NCBI RefSeq assembly: GCF_030272615.1
Contig: NC_081414.1
Location: forward strand, 813,357,069-813,421,068
Source of the DNA: Cryptomeria japonica
Lineage: Eukaryota > Streptophyta > Pinopsida > Cupressales > Cupressaceae
Length of the DNA: 64,000 bases
Reading direction: 5' to 3'
Positions within the stretch are counted from its first letter, which is position 1. Each line of letters starts with the position of its first letter. A program made the position numbers and the translations under genes. The notes below the pieces were generated by a model. That model had not been told where the DNA came from, made no database searches, and saw nothing but the letters and a program-made list of their open reading frames with translations. Below are positions 1 to 11,517 of this stretch, one piece after another.

Positions 1-238
1 CAACATTTGATAATAGTCTTTGCACAATGACAACATTTGCAACATTGCAACTTTGACATCTCTTAGCGACCTGACCCCAATTCCTCAACCCTGGCTCACA
101 AGACTAACCTCCTCTCATCAAAAGGCTAAAGCCAAAGAAACTGATGCCAAGCAAAGATACCATACCAAAACCTTAAGCCTAAAGCGAAAGGTGGGGGTCC
201 CCATTTGTAATGGGGCGATGTGTGATTATGTCACAACA
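1..238 (-). mobile_element. Giant LTR family, copy N, 5' end only
   Basis: On the minus strand the sequence starts TGTTGTGACAT at 238 and continues with CACACATCGCCCCATT and AAATGGGGACCCCC, the same opening as copies A to E. The T/C-rich stretch that follows (TTTCGCTTTAGG) also matches. It runs off the left edge, so neither its end nor its target duplication can be tested. This is the only copy in the sense orientation of the host gene. Confidence 0.75.
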
Positions 239-1467
239 GTATACCAATAAACGGAAAATGTATGAGACAAAAAGCACACAGTAGTCGTACTGTGCATATT
301 AGCGATTGTTGTATAAACACCATACAGTGGCTGCAATTGCTATCAATAAAATTGCCTTAGATGAAAATCCTGTCTGCTAATAGATTTACATACAAATAGT
401 AAGATCATAAGGCAATATATGAATACTAAAACCATCTGCACTTCAAACATGACCATGTTTTTTGATAAAGCTCAGCAACAAACAGTTCATATAGTATCAT
501 CTTTAGCAACATATATGCTTATTTGATATTAACTTTCAAAAAATGGCAACATCATGTTGAAAGTTTCCTATGGTACCTGAATCTCTGATATATAATATGG
601 TCTGTAGAAGGCATAAAGGAGACAGCAATCAAGCAAAAGCAACCATAAGAACTTAATATTACGCTAATACTAACTGAATCAGAATGTTATGCTAAAAATC
701 TGAGATTCCATAAACAGCTGATTTTGAAGTCTTCTACCAGCACAAAAATCATCAAGAAAGGAGAAAGTAGGAAAGATTCCTTTGAAACACCCTTAAAGGC
801 ACTAGTTTCAACATTTTTGAATCTATTTTGATGAACATTTATTGTGTCATTCACACCTCTTTTAGGGTGTTCTAGACCTTTCTGACTTCCCTAAGAAGTT
901 TAAGCCCTTTCTTTGACATGTAGGAACTTTACACAACTTTAGAAATGCGTAAGATCCAGCAACCTTTTTCATTTGGATACCCACCTGCCTCACGGTACTT
1001 ACTACTCTATTGTCTGCTTGTCGCTTCCCAACTTCTCAAGAATAAAAAATTCTCAATACTTTTATTCTTTTTTGACAGAAGAAGACTCCAAATGTCCCCT
1101 AACAATTATGACTTACATGCTCAGGAAATACTTTGGTGCAAATGAGACAATCAAAAGAAGGGCATGCATTTAAAATCACAACCACTATAATTTGAAGGGC
1201 AGCTTAAGTTACAACAATGTGAAAGAGTACACACAACTATGTGAAAGGAGTAAATATTAAACTTGTTCGACCTTTTTAACAGTTTTTGAAGATGCTTACA
1301 CCATTAATTGAGTATATGAAGGCAGACTTCAAAAGCACCACAAGTGTGTTGACTAAACAGCAGCAAAATTGAAATAAAGTTCTTATACAAGGTTAGATTT
1401 CTAACTAGAAGACTAAAGATACCCTAACGTAATCCAAAGAATCACACCATTTAGTAAGAGTTCTTAC
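239..1467. other. Intron 5 sequence, nothing recognised
   Basis: AT-rich intron sequence between copy N and exon 5. Overlapping short reading frames near 945-1173 lack splice context and similarity that I can recognise. Confidence 0.6.
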
Positions 1468-1539
1468 ATGTGCCAAGTTTTGGGCACGAATCTCATCTGG
1501 ATAGAACTTCTCTAGCTTTTCCACCATATTTCTTTCCAA
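1468..1539 (-). CDS. ATG14: ATG14-like exon 5, end of coiled coil
   Basis: Exon of exactly 24 codons reading LERNMVEKLEKFYPDEIRAQ and NLAH. The acceptor is TTTTCAG and the donor GTAAGAAC at 1467. The motif LEKFYP followed by a short polar stretch is what I recall at the end of the plant ATG14 coiled coil, just before the membrane-binding C-terminal part. I found no further exon between 239 and 1462, so the next one should lie left of the window. Confidence 0.78.
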
Positions 1540-1787
1540 CTGAAAATAAAAATAAAAGCAAACAATTAACCAACTAAAATCGAAAAGAAAAATCTGGGCA
1601 GTGAAAGTTCAACACTATAATTGTAATATTGTTTGTAGACACTAATAAATCTCACTTTTCTAAATTAGATTAACTCAATTAGCTGAAACTGTGCTTCTAA
1701 AGTAAAACAAATATGTCAAGCAATATTATGCAACATCCAGGAGAACTCAGAAATTCAACAGAGAAAAGATATATAATCTTTTACTAC

Positions 1788-1861
1788 CATATCAGAGGCG
1801 TCTGCAAGTAAGGTCTCTCTGGAATGGAATTCATTAGTTTTCTCCTCAAGCTTGAATTTTT
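1788..1861 (-). CDS. ATG14: ATG14-like exon 4, coiled coil
   Basis: Exon of 74 bp. Its first two bases complete a glutamate codon begun in exon 3, followed by KFKLEEKTNEFHSRETLLAD and ASDM. The acceptor is GTTACAG (AG at 1863-1862) and the donor GTAGTA at 1787. The phase is consistent on both sides. The composition is strongly charged and helical, as expected for a coiled coil. Confidence 0.78.
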
Positions 1862-1981
1862 CTGTAACAGAAATTATAGCAGATTAAGTAGAAAATTCTT
1901 CTTGCTTATGCAAAAGCAAATCACATCAATGCATTCTAGAACATCTAGACAAATATCATTTGGATATCCACAATAAGTAAC

Positions 1982-2081
1982 CTTTCATAAGTTGATCCTG
2001 CTTAAGATGAAGCCGCTCTTTAAGCAGTACAAGTTTTTCAGCATGAAGCTGCATCCATCTCCGTTGGTCACCTGCTTTATC
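1982..2081 (-). CDS. ATG14: ATG14-like exon 3, coiled coil
   Basis: Exon of 100 bp reading DKAGDQRRWMQLHAEKLVLL then KERLHLKQDQLMK plus one base. The acceptor is TTCAG before GATAAAG; the donor is GTTACT at 1981-1980. The tryptophan and the following basic/leucine heptads match the coiled coil seen after the cysteine motif in ATG14-family proteins. A 120-bp intron separates it from exon 4, in strong contrast to the 28.3-kb intron before it. Confidence 0.78.
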
Positions 2082-2124
2082 CTGAATTAATCCAATTGTC
2101 AAATAAGCATCCATGTAGTTTTGT

Positions 2125-2490
2125 AAACCATAATTCTTTTCATGATTGATTAAGAGCAATGGTCTTTCCATATTCAAACATCATTTATAAACAACATTTT
2201 GACTTTGCATTATCTTAATTTAAGATTAGTCATGGACTCATACTATCCAAAATTAGTATTATGTTGGGAGACATGTTACATGTATTGCATCTAGTATTGC
2301 CTTCTATAACCATAATTCTTTCCATGATTGGTTAAGAGAAATCATCTTTTCATATTCAAACTCCATCATTTATAAACAGCATTTTGACTTTGCATTATCT
2401 TATATTTTAAGATTAGTTATATACTATCAAAAATTAGTATTATGTTGGGAGACATGTTACAATTATTGCATCTAGTACTGCCTTCTATAT
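2125..2490. repeat. Two-copy tandem duplication, period about 183 bp
   Basis: Copy 1 starts AACCATAATTCTTTT at 2125 and copy 2 AACCATAATTCTTTCC at 2308. Both contain CATTTATAAACA and TATGTTGGGAGACATGTTACA at matching offsets. The copies differ by scattered substitutions, so the duplication is not very recent. Confidence 0.85.
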
Positions 2491-3650
2491 CTACAGTAAA
2501 TTCATAACTAGAGTCACTACCTTGAAGATTTAAAAAAGACCCCTACATTACCTTAGATAATTTCTTTATATATCAAATTTGGTATTTGTTACTATAGCAG
2601 ACCTAATGAGCTATTTTTTTAATAAATTCATACCCGATAACATCAAACTGTAATATTAAAATGTGATCCTAGGCCCTTAAGAACATTCAATTTATATACA
2701 TGAAAGGAACCCCTTGATGCAGCCAATGACCAGGTGCCCAGTGAAAGGTAGCCAATCCTAGCAGCTTTACACACAAAACCCAAACTACAAATGCAGAAAG
2801 AAAATACAATAACTTAAAATAATGAATCAGAAATTCAAATTGTGCTTGCCTACAGGCATGCAGCCAGCACATGGCATTACAAATAATTACAAATAATTCA
2901 AATTTCTTCCAATCTCTCTGCCTGGATGTCACAATTCCCTAAGGCCGGCAGGAAAAGCATTCCCAGCATCTTCTTCATACAATCCCTGCCACTGTCTAAT
3001 TTTCCTTCACATACCCGTACCTTATTCTTCACATATGTTGTGTTCTTTATATAAATATACACATCTGCTGCCAACCAATTAGAGACACGGCCCATAATCT
3101 AAAATGGGCAAACAAGCAAAAAATGTGAGTTAGAAGACTCAAGAACTAGTCAGAATTGAAAGCACATAACACTACAACCCTATGAAGAACCATCCTGCAT
3201 GTAGATAAATAATGCCCATCAGCCAATAACATAACTAACACCCAACAAAGGCAACAGTCGCTTAGAAACTGTATGCAACAATTATCCACAACCTCATAAA
3301 AAGAGGCTGTCAGAATCACAGGAGTATAAATTCCCTGACTTCATCTAAGCTGCCAGCCATAAGGGATGAAATCCCCAAATCTAAAATATTCTTCAGGTAT
3401 CACTCAGATGGCTGGAAGATATGCAGATCCCATGGTGACTGCTCAGCAGGAGGGAGTCTTACCTAGTAGCAAAAGACAATCGTGTGCAGACCTCAACAGA
3501 TGTGATGCAATGCCCAAGCAAATAAAAATGAGATTCCAGTTTCTTTAATCCTTACATCCAAGACAATATGAATTTCTCACATCTCCATTAAGTCTTCCTC
3601 AATTTTGTCCAGCTCTAATCTTGTGGACCCCATATTCAGCTGCAGCTAAG
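2491..3650. other. Intron 2 sequence, no gene seen
   Basis: No repeat family or coding exon recognised. A minus-strand open stretch at 3021-3098 has splice-like edges but is not needed by the gene (see rejected items). Confidence 0.5.
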
Positions 3651-3859
3651 AAATTCTGCTTTGAAATGAGAAATTTCAATATCTTTTTGGCCTTTGAGAT
3701 TCCCTGTAACTCACAAATGTTAGGAAAACAAAGAAACCCAAAATTATGCTATCATTGTTTCTTGGCAATGCAAGATTACATGTAAGCCTGCATGCTCTTG
3801 CATCAAACATGCTGAGTAAAGAAAAATGTTCCATCAGCTCGAGGCTCATGAACATCACA

Positions 3860-4201
3860 TGAACCTTGGAATCAACATTTCATGCTTGTTTCTAATCCAA
3901 AGTGTCTCTTTCTCTGCTTCTTTCTCCCCCTTTGTTAAACATTTGTCTTTTGTCTTCTTACCCCATTGGGAATCTACCACCATTTCTATCTTATCCTATT
4001 CTTTTTACAAGCCTTAATATTCGTCCACTACTATGCTTGATTGTCGCTGATAGTAAGGCTCCAAATCTACCTTGTTTTAAATAGGTGATATATCTATTGC
4101 CTCAGTAAACCCTATCTCATAGTCCTTCGTTGCGCACTTCTACAAAAGCTTAAATGATCCCAACATTTTCTTTTCCTTACTTTCACGAGCAAAGACCAAC
4201 C
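3860..4201 (-). pseudogene. Possible downstream end of Ty3/gypsy pol fragment
   Basis: Minus-strand sequence left of copy A. It continues the gypsy protease fragment at 16344-17170 once A and one copy of the CAACC target duplication are removed. A frame reading VFARESKEKKMLGSF is open near the junction, then broken by stops. Continuity rests on the target duplication; the coding match is weak. Confidence 0.35.
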
Positions 4202-4647
4202 TGTTGTGACGTTTTCACACATCGCCCCATTGCAAATGGGGACCCATGTTTTTGCTCGTTTTGCTCGTTTTCGCTTTGCTTTTTAGGGTTTTGGTTTAGT
4301 TTGTCAGCTGTCTGGATTAGGGTCAAGCCTTAGGTTTTTTTTATTTTATCGTTTTCAGGCCAGAATCCAGTCAGTCTTGAGAGCTTTTTGAGCTTCCTTT
4401 CGTAGGATGCAATTTTGAATAAAGTGAATTTGCCAGAATGGTCTATTTTCAATTGGAATTTTGAATGCATAGTCCTAAATTTGTCTAAGTGTGAATGATG
4501 AAATTGTGAATTTTGTCCAATTGAGTATGTTTGACCAAATTTTGAGTTTTTTGATATTTGATCCCAGGCATCGGAAATGATTTGTTTTTTGCCTTGTGAA
4601 GTGATTAAACTTGTGAAATCATGATATTTTGGCCTGTAAGAGCAAAA

Positions 4648-6570
4648 TCGCTCTTGTCCCTCAGTGAAGGACCGGAGCTCGTTTTCAAAAATCTTACTGT
4701 CTCTGCAGGATCAAGATGATTTTTCAAGTAGAAATGGTAAAGAAAGGCATGATCTTTCCGTTGAATATAAATTGAAGAATTTCACGAACACGGAAATGCC
4801 CCAGGAGTCAAAATCGCTCCTGTCCTTCAGTGAAGGACCGGAGCTCAAAATCAAATATTGCTTTGTCCTTGCAGGATTTTAACAACTTGACGATTTGAAG
4901 AGGTCCAAGGAAGTGCATTTTACCAGTTGAATATAATTTGAAGACACAAACATGAAGAAAAGTGGACCAAAATGCAAAATTCGCTCCTGTCCCTCAGCCA
5001 GGGACCAGGGCGAAGTTCAGTGTAGCTCCCGTCCCTCTCCCAGGGACCAGAGCGAAATTCCTTATAAGGCATGTTTTAGGCAAAGATCAAGCAAGTTTAG
5101 GGTTTGAGGCAAGCAAAGACGGTGTTACGGATTCGTTGAAGACAAAATTGAAGATTGCAAGACACCAAATGGGACCTATATTAGCCTGGGCGCTCCTGTC
5201 CCTCAGTCAAGGACCAGAGCGATTTTTACCTTAGACAAATTTCTTGCCAACTTACAATGAATTCCAAGCCATGGATGAATGAAAAGATACATTACGAATC
5301 CGTTGAAGATAAATTTTGAAGTTGGCAAAATGTGATGGAGCCTACAAGTACAAATTCGCTCCTGTCCCTCAGCCAGGGACTAGGGCGATATCTTAGTTAT
5401 GTGCCTTTCCTCCAAGTTTAAAACCACTCCAAGTCAAGGTGAAAGGTGGCAAGGACGTTTTGAAGCGTCTCAATGAAGAACGAAGTATCAAAGGTCGCCA
5501 ATATTGAAAGAATTACATCAAGTGTCCAAGTTCGCTCCTGTCCCTCAGTCAGGGACCAGAGCGAAATTTTCATAAGGGCCTAGATTTTGAAGGTTTAACA
5601 AGTATCAAGTGTCCAAGGGGATCAAAGGGACCTCATTCTACATTATGAAAGTAATTACAAGTTGATGGAAGCAAGCATGAGCCCAGGACATTGAAGTTCG
5701 CTCCTGTCCCTCAAGCAGGGACCAGAGCGATATTCACCATAATTGCCAATTCATGCAAAAATCATGCCAAGTCAGGATTATACGAAGTTGCAAAGTATCA
5801 AAGGTGTCTTAAGAAAACGATATGTAAAGGTTTCAAACGTCAAAGGGTCATCAATTGAACCAAGGGACCTATATCGCTCCTGTCCCTCAGTCAGGGACCA
5901 GGGCGATTTGCACAAGATCATTCATTTTTCTTCAAAATCATGACAAGGCAAGGATACACAAGATCAAGGACATCATTTAGGAAGCAATGAACAAAGAACA
6001 AAGGTTGGAAGATAGCAAGTTTTGGCTAGAACTTCAGGATCGCTCCTGTCCCTCACCAAGGGACCAGGGCGATAATCCTCCAAACATCAAATATGCCTCG
6101 TAGAAGCCAAGTGAAGTAAAGTGGAATGAAGGGACAACGTCATTACTTGCCATATAATGCAGATTGGTGATTGAACAAGCAAGATTAAGGAGAAACACCA
6201 AGATCACTCCTGTCCCTCACCAAGGGACGAGGGCGATATTAGCTAAATCATTCATTTTCCTTCGAAAATCATGTCAAAGCAAAGTTGCAAAAGGTTTAAA
6301 ACGTCATTTGGAAGGCGACACAAAAGAAGTGAACGACAAAATGTTACCAATTTGAGCTAGATATGGAAGTTCGCTCCTCTCCCTCACCAAGGGACCAGGG
6401 CGATATCCACCTTAGAGGGCATTCATCCACCAAATCAAGACGATCAAGCTCGAGTTTTTTGGCAAACATGCCAGTCTCAACGTGAGGATGGAGGTTTTGA
6501 ACATAAAAGGCAAGAGAATCAAGACTAAACATCAAATTCGCTCCTGTCCCTTAGTCAGGGACCAGAGCGA
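4648..6570 (+). repeat. Dyad array of copy A, 13 motifs
   Basis: Imperfect palindromes of about 33 bp with left arm TCGCTCCTGTCCCT and right arm AGGGACCAGGGCGA. They start near 4648, 4812, 4980, 5020, 5190, 5355, 5531, 5698, 5873, 6041, 6205, 6370 and 6538. Apart from one 40-bp step, spacing is 164-176 bp. Spacer sequences are similar but diverged, while the dyads are nearly constant. Confidence 0.9.
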
Positions 6571-6887
6571 TAGGTTTGTGTCCTTACCTCTTCCAAATTT
6601 GGCGCTAAAACATTCTTTAGATTTTATTAAATGCTAGGAAAAATCGATAAATTTGAAATCCAATTAAAGTTAGCATTTAACATTAGCGCATGGGTCTTTA
6701 TTAATTAATTTTTGCCTTTTAAAAATCGAGTTTATTTAAAATTATAGGCATTAAATTAATTAATTATAAATAAAATGGGGCGCTTGATTTAAAATTTGTT
6801 TCATTTTACAAAGGTCGGCCTTTAAGTTTATTTTAAATTTGCCTTATTCACCAAAGTCGGCCTAGGGTCAATGTGAAGGTGAGCGCC

Positions 6888-6893
6888 TATAAA
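6888..6893 (+). promoter_or_regulatory. Internal promoter TATA box of copy A
   Basis: TATAAA in GTGAGCGCCTATAAAGGGAGG, preceded by two GTCGGCC-type boxes. The same arrangement occurs before the large reading frame in copies B, C and E. Here it precedes only the ORF-less leader. Confidence 0.6.
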
Positions 6894-7365
6894 GGGAGGT
6901 GTTTATTTCATTTTCAAATCATCATTTTATCCTCTTTCATATGCGATTTTGGAGAAGACAAGGTGCGAAATTATCATCAAAGAGGAGTGCGTGTTTGTTT
7001 CAAGTAAGGCGAATTTGTTATCTTCAAGACATTGAAGACTCCTCCCCAAGGTGGCGAATTGCTAAAGTGGACGTTCATTTGGAGAGAGATCACGTTGAAG
7101 CCATCAAATTTTGATTTGTGCCTAGGCGAATTCCTTTGTTTTGCATTTTAGAGTTAAACTCTCAAGTAAGGTATGACAAGATCCCTTGTTTTGATTTTGA
7201 ATTTTGATCGTCATAGCCTTAAATTTTGAAATTTTGAATTCTAATAGCTCAATCGTCGTTTAGGAAATGATAACTCAAGGACTTATTATGAAGTTTCCTA
7301 AATTTAATTTCTAGTCTATATTTCCACGTTGCAAATCATGTTGCTAATTTTGAAATGTTGTGTAG

Positions 7366-7827
7366 GCATCAAATGGAGATCTCATCAAGGAAAATCAAGC
7401 CGGATCAAGGACGGTCTTCGCCGGGACGATCAAACCAGGACAGGGGCGACCTCTTTCAATCCAGCGTTCCAAGGCGAGGTACATCATCATCCTGCACATT
7501 AAGGACACATGGAGTTAGAACAAGGGCTCGTTGAAGAAGAAAATAGTTCCAGATGAATTAATTAAAGCAAGCTTCTCAACAACATCAAGTTGAATATCTA
7601 CCAAGTTCCAAGTGTCAAATGAGGTGGCGTCCTAGTCATCATTTCTCCAATCAGTGAGGTCCACCTCAGCATGTCCAGATTCAATGTACTTAACTCATGG
7701 ATGGTGGCACAAACTCCGATGTACCTACCCCGGCTATCCATTGGTCGATTTTTCTAGAGGGGACATGTGTCCAAGCAATATAATTTTATCATTGGTCAAG
7801 CATTAAATGTTATGTAATGGTTGTAAC
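7366..7827 (+). other. ORF-less middle of copy A
   Basis: After the leader acceptor TGTGTAG (7359-7365) the large frame is missing. In its place is a short segment, shared with copy D, that carries CCACCTCAGCATGT and GATGTACCTACCCCGGC. An ATG at 7373 opens only about 44 codons, with no recognisable product. This identifies A and D as a distinct short form rather than two independent deletions. Confidence 0.65.
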
Positions 7828-7917
7828 AAACCCTAATTAGGGTTTTCATTGTTGAATCTTGGCCATTGATCTTGAATTGATCTAAGCCATCAAATTGTAT
7901 TGTGGGCACTATATAAG
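7828..7917 (+). promoter_or_regulatory. Inverted telobox and TATA box of copy A
   Basis: Perfect palindrome AAACCCTAATTAGGGTTT at 7828-7845, two telobox words in inverted orientation, then CTATATAAG at 7909-7917. All five complete copies have this pair, which I read as the LTR promoter at the U3/R border. Confidence 0.65.
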
Positions 7918-8689
7918 CCCTGACATTTCATTTTGTAAAGTTAATTAGGGATAATATAGAAATAGTTGAAAGCAGTTAGTAGGTAGAGAGTAGTTAGAAA
8001 TTGATAGAATAGCAATTAGAGTAGAATAGGAGGACAAGGCAAGAAATTGTTGCCATTGATTGTAAACAAACTCCATTTTCATTTAAGTAATGGTGAAGTG
8101 TGTCGTTTCTTGCAATTTGCATGGTTTCTTGTTGAGTCTTCAATCCTAGATGGTAGATGATTAGATGAATGGAGGAAATGCGATTGATTAATGGTGGGAT
8201 TCGTATATCCATACTACTAGCAGTTTGTTGATTGCAGACTTGCCTTGTGTAGTTGTTGTGACCATTTCACACATCGCCCCATTGCAAATGGGGACCCCTT
8301 TTTTTTTTTCGCTCGCTTTTCGCTTCGCTTTTAGGATTTTGTTAGTCAGTCAGTTGTCTGGATTTAGGGTCAAGCCTTAGGGTTTTAATTAACGTCTTTT
8401 CAAGCCAGAATCCAGTCAGTTTTGAGAGTTTTTGAGCTCCTTTCGTAGGATGCAAACTTTGAATGCAATGATTTCGCCAAATTGGTCTATTTTCAATTGG
8501 AATTTTGAGTGCATAGCTTAAATTTGTCTAAGTGTTGATGATGAAATGTGAATTTTTGTCCAATTGACTAATTTTGACCAAATTTTGACTTTTTTGATTT
8601 TTGATCCCGGGCATTGAGAATGGTTTGTTTTCGCCTCGTGAATTGATTAAACTTGTAAAATCATGTTATTTTGGCCTGTAGGAGCAAAA

Positions 8690-10640
8690 TCGCTCCTGTC
8701 CCTCAGTGAAGGACGGGAGCTCGTTTTCAAATATCTTACTATTCCTGCAGAGTCAAGATGAATTTCGAATTGTAAGTGATGGCGAAAGGCGAGATCTTTC
8801 CATTGAATATAAATTGAAGATTTTCATGAACATAGAAATGCCTCCAAGAGCAAAATCGCTCCTGTCCCTCAGTGAAGGACCGGAGCTACAAATCAAATTT
8901 TGCCTTGTCCTTGCAAGATTTTGACGACTTGACAATTCGAAGAGGTCCAAGGGAAGATGTTTTATCAGATGAATATAATTTGAAGTGCAAATATGAAGGA
9001 AAATGACCCAGAATGCTAAAATCGCTCCTGTCCCTCAGGAAGGGACCAGGGCGAAGTACATTATAGCTCCTGTCCCTCTCCAAGGGACCAGAGCGATATT
9101 CTTCATAGGACAAAATTCAGGCAAAGATCAAGACAAGTTTGTGTTTGATGGCAAGGAAGATGATGAAATGAACTCATTGAAGATAAATTGAAGATTTTGA
9201 AACGTCAGCAAGGACCCAAAATGCCTAGTTCGCTCCTGTCCCTCAGGAAGGGACCAGAGAGATTTTTGTTATGCATGATTTTCTTGTCCAGTTTCAATCG
9301 ATCCCAAGGCATGGATGAATGGAAGGGTGCATTACGAACCCGTTGAATATAACTTTGAAGGTGATAAAGTGAAATGAAGACCACAAAAGAATGGATCGCT
9401 CCTGTCCCTCTCCAAGGGACCAGGGCGATATGATGGTAATATTGCTTCTTATTCAAGTTTAAAACCGTTCCTCCAAGATCAAGACCTTCCAAGATGAGGA
9501 ACAAGGGGGCAAGGACGTTTCAAGGCATTTTCAATCAAGCACAAGTTACCAAGGTCATCACATTGAAGGAATTTGCACTCTAAGACCCAGTTCGCTCCTG
9601 TCCCTCAGGAAGGGACCAGAGCGATATTTCCATAAAGGCATGAATTTCAAAAAACAAGCAAGTGTCAAGCTACCAAGAGAATCGAAGGGACGTCATTTCA
9701 CGCATTGAAGATAATTGCAAGTTGAAGAAAACAAGAACAAGCTCACAATGTTGAACTTCGCTCCTGTCCCTCAGGAAGGGACCAAAGCGATATTGGGTAT
9801 ATTGATCAACTTATGCAAAAATGACATTAAGACAAGACTTCACAAGGTCGTAAGGGGTTCAAGGTGTCTTTTGAAGGTGATATATCAAAGTTTGGAACGT
9901 CCAAATGTTATCAATCAAGTTAAGGAGTCTATATCGCTCCTGTCCGTTGGACAAGGACCAAGGTGATTTCATTAAAAACACTCATGCTCCTTCAAAATCA
10001 AGGCAAGGCGAAGATGGACAAGGTAAAAGACGTCCTTTGGAAAGCAATGAACGAAGAACAAAGGGTAAATGTTTACGAATTTGAGCCAGGACATGGAGAT
10101 CGCTCCTGTCCCTCTCCAAGGGACCAGGGCGATATTTGCCAAAACACATGATATCCTTTGAAGATCACGTTGAGATAAAGTCGCACATGGTTTTAAACAT
10201 CATTTGGAAGGCGATGCAAAGGGAAATGGACGTTAAATATCACCGATTTGAGCTTAAAATGGAGAAAAGACAAGGATCGCTCCTGTCCCTCTCCAAGGGA
10301 CAAGGGCGATGATCCTCTAAACATCAAAATGCCTTGTAAAATTCAAGCAAAATGAGCGTGGAATGAAGGAATGACATTGTTTGTCCATCACAACGAAGAT
10401 TGAAGTTCGAAGTTACAAAGATTAAGGAGAAAAGAATGGATCGCTCCTGTCCCTCTCCAAGGGACAAGGGCGATGATACATCCAAAGCCACTTATGCGCA
10501 CATGCAAGGCGATCTAACTTGAAGGACCCGACAAAATGGGTGATTTGAACGTGGAAATGAAGAAGTTGAACGTGGAAGTTACAAGAAATCATGACAAAAA
10601 TGGTGAATCGCTCCTGTCCCTCTCCAAGGGACCAGGGCGA
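8690..10640 (+). repeat. Dyad array of copy B, 13 motifs
   Basis: Motifs near 8690, 8856, 9021, 9065, 9229, 9392, 9591, 9757, 9932, 10099, 10275, 10439 and 10605. The layout is collinear with array A, including the single short step (44 bp) between motifs 3 and 4. Late motifs have the loop TCCAAG, giving TCCCTCTCCAAGGGA, while earlier ones have CAGGAAG, so the loop varies and the arms do not. Confidence 0.9.
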
Positions 10641-10969
10641 TGAGGTACGTCTACTCCATTTTCAAAATTTGGCGCTCAAATGAACATTTTAAATTTACCT
10701 TAAATGCTAAGATCGATGAGTTTTGAAAATCCTATTAAATTAGCATTTAAAAAATTGCGTTTGGCATTTATTAATTATTTTGCCTTGTTTAAAAATCGAA
10801 ATTTATTAATTAAAAATCAAAGGCATTTATTAATTAATTAATTAATCAAAAAATAAAAAATTGAATGGAGCATTTTGACATGGAGGTCGGCCTTTATCAT
10901 CTAATTAAAATCATTTAAAAATTGATTTATATCACCAAGTCGGCCTTAATGAATGGAAGAGGTGAGCGC

Positions 10970-10976
10970 TATAAAA
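10970..10976 (+). promoter_or_regulatory. Internal promoter TATA box of copy B
   Basis: TATAAAA directly after GGTGAGCGC and about 80 bp after the first of two GTCGGCCT boxes. It lies about 340 bp upstream of the leader intron donor, as expected for a promoter driving the large frame. Confidence 0.65.
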
Positions 10977-11312
10977 GGAGAGTGAAAACTATCATTTTTA
11001 CATCATTATTTTATCATTCAAGTGCGAGCCTTCATCCCAATCAAAGGTGGTGCGAAATTGTGTTTGAAGAAGTGTGAATATCATCCAAAGGTGGCGCTAA
11101 TACTTCCAAGGGGGTGCGATATTTGAAGATCTATATTGAGCGAATTTGCCAAGATTTGAAGGTCACGTTAAAGGTGATATTTGAAGATCACGTCAAGGAC
11201 AAAGGTGGCGAAATTGATTTCTTGAGGAGATCACGTTGAAGATCGTCTACACCTCAATTTTGTCTAGGCGAATTTTGTTCTTTTTGCATTCTAGAGTTAG
11301 CTCTCTATTGAG

Positions 11313-11515
11313 GTATGGCGATTTGATTTTATTGTTTTATTTATTCATCGTCATATTTTAAATTTTGAGTTATTTTGAATTTTGAATTCCTAGCTCAATC
11401 GTTTTATTTTAGGAAATGATAACCCAAAGACTTATCATGAAGTTTCCTAAAATTTATGCTCTAATCTTTGTTATTTATTGCAAAATCTAGTCTCTCATTA
11501 TGAAATGTTGTGTAG
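11313..11515 (+). other. 5' leader intron of the copy B gene
   Basis: Donor GAG|GTATGG at 11313 and acceptor TTGTGTAG ending at 11515, three bases before the start codon. Copies A, C, D and E keep both sites and the duplicated words GGAAATGATAAC and GAAGTTTCCTAA inside the intron. Confidence 0.65.
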
Positions 11516-11517
11516 GT

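Noticed and set aside
3021-3098. Minus-strand open stretch with AG and GT edges and phase 0 at both ends, a possible extra ATG14 exon
   Set aside because: Exon 2 at 30359-30446 joins exon 3 directly with correct phase and family-like sequence, and the encoded NWLAADVYIYIK segment does not look like a coiled coil.
4664-5234. Short frames in the dyad arrays (repeated APVPQ-GTRA and SLLSLSEGPEL peptides)
   Set aside because: They arise from the repeated dyad being read in different frames and are interrupted between units.
4648-6570. CRISPR-like array of regularly spaced repeats
   Set aside because: Plant nuclear context; the spacers are related to each other, about 130 bp long, and the arrays recur inside mobile units.
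11500-11517. Upstream in-frame ATG (MKCCVG) as start of the large protein
   Set aside because: It precedes the conserved TTGTGTAG acceptor, so it is inside the leader intron.
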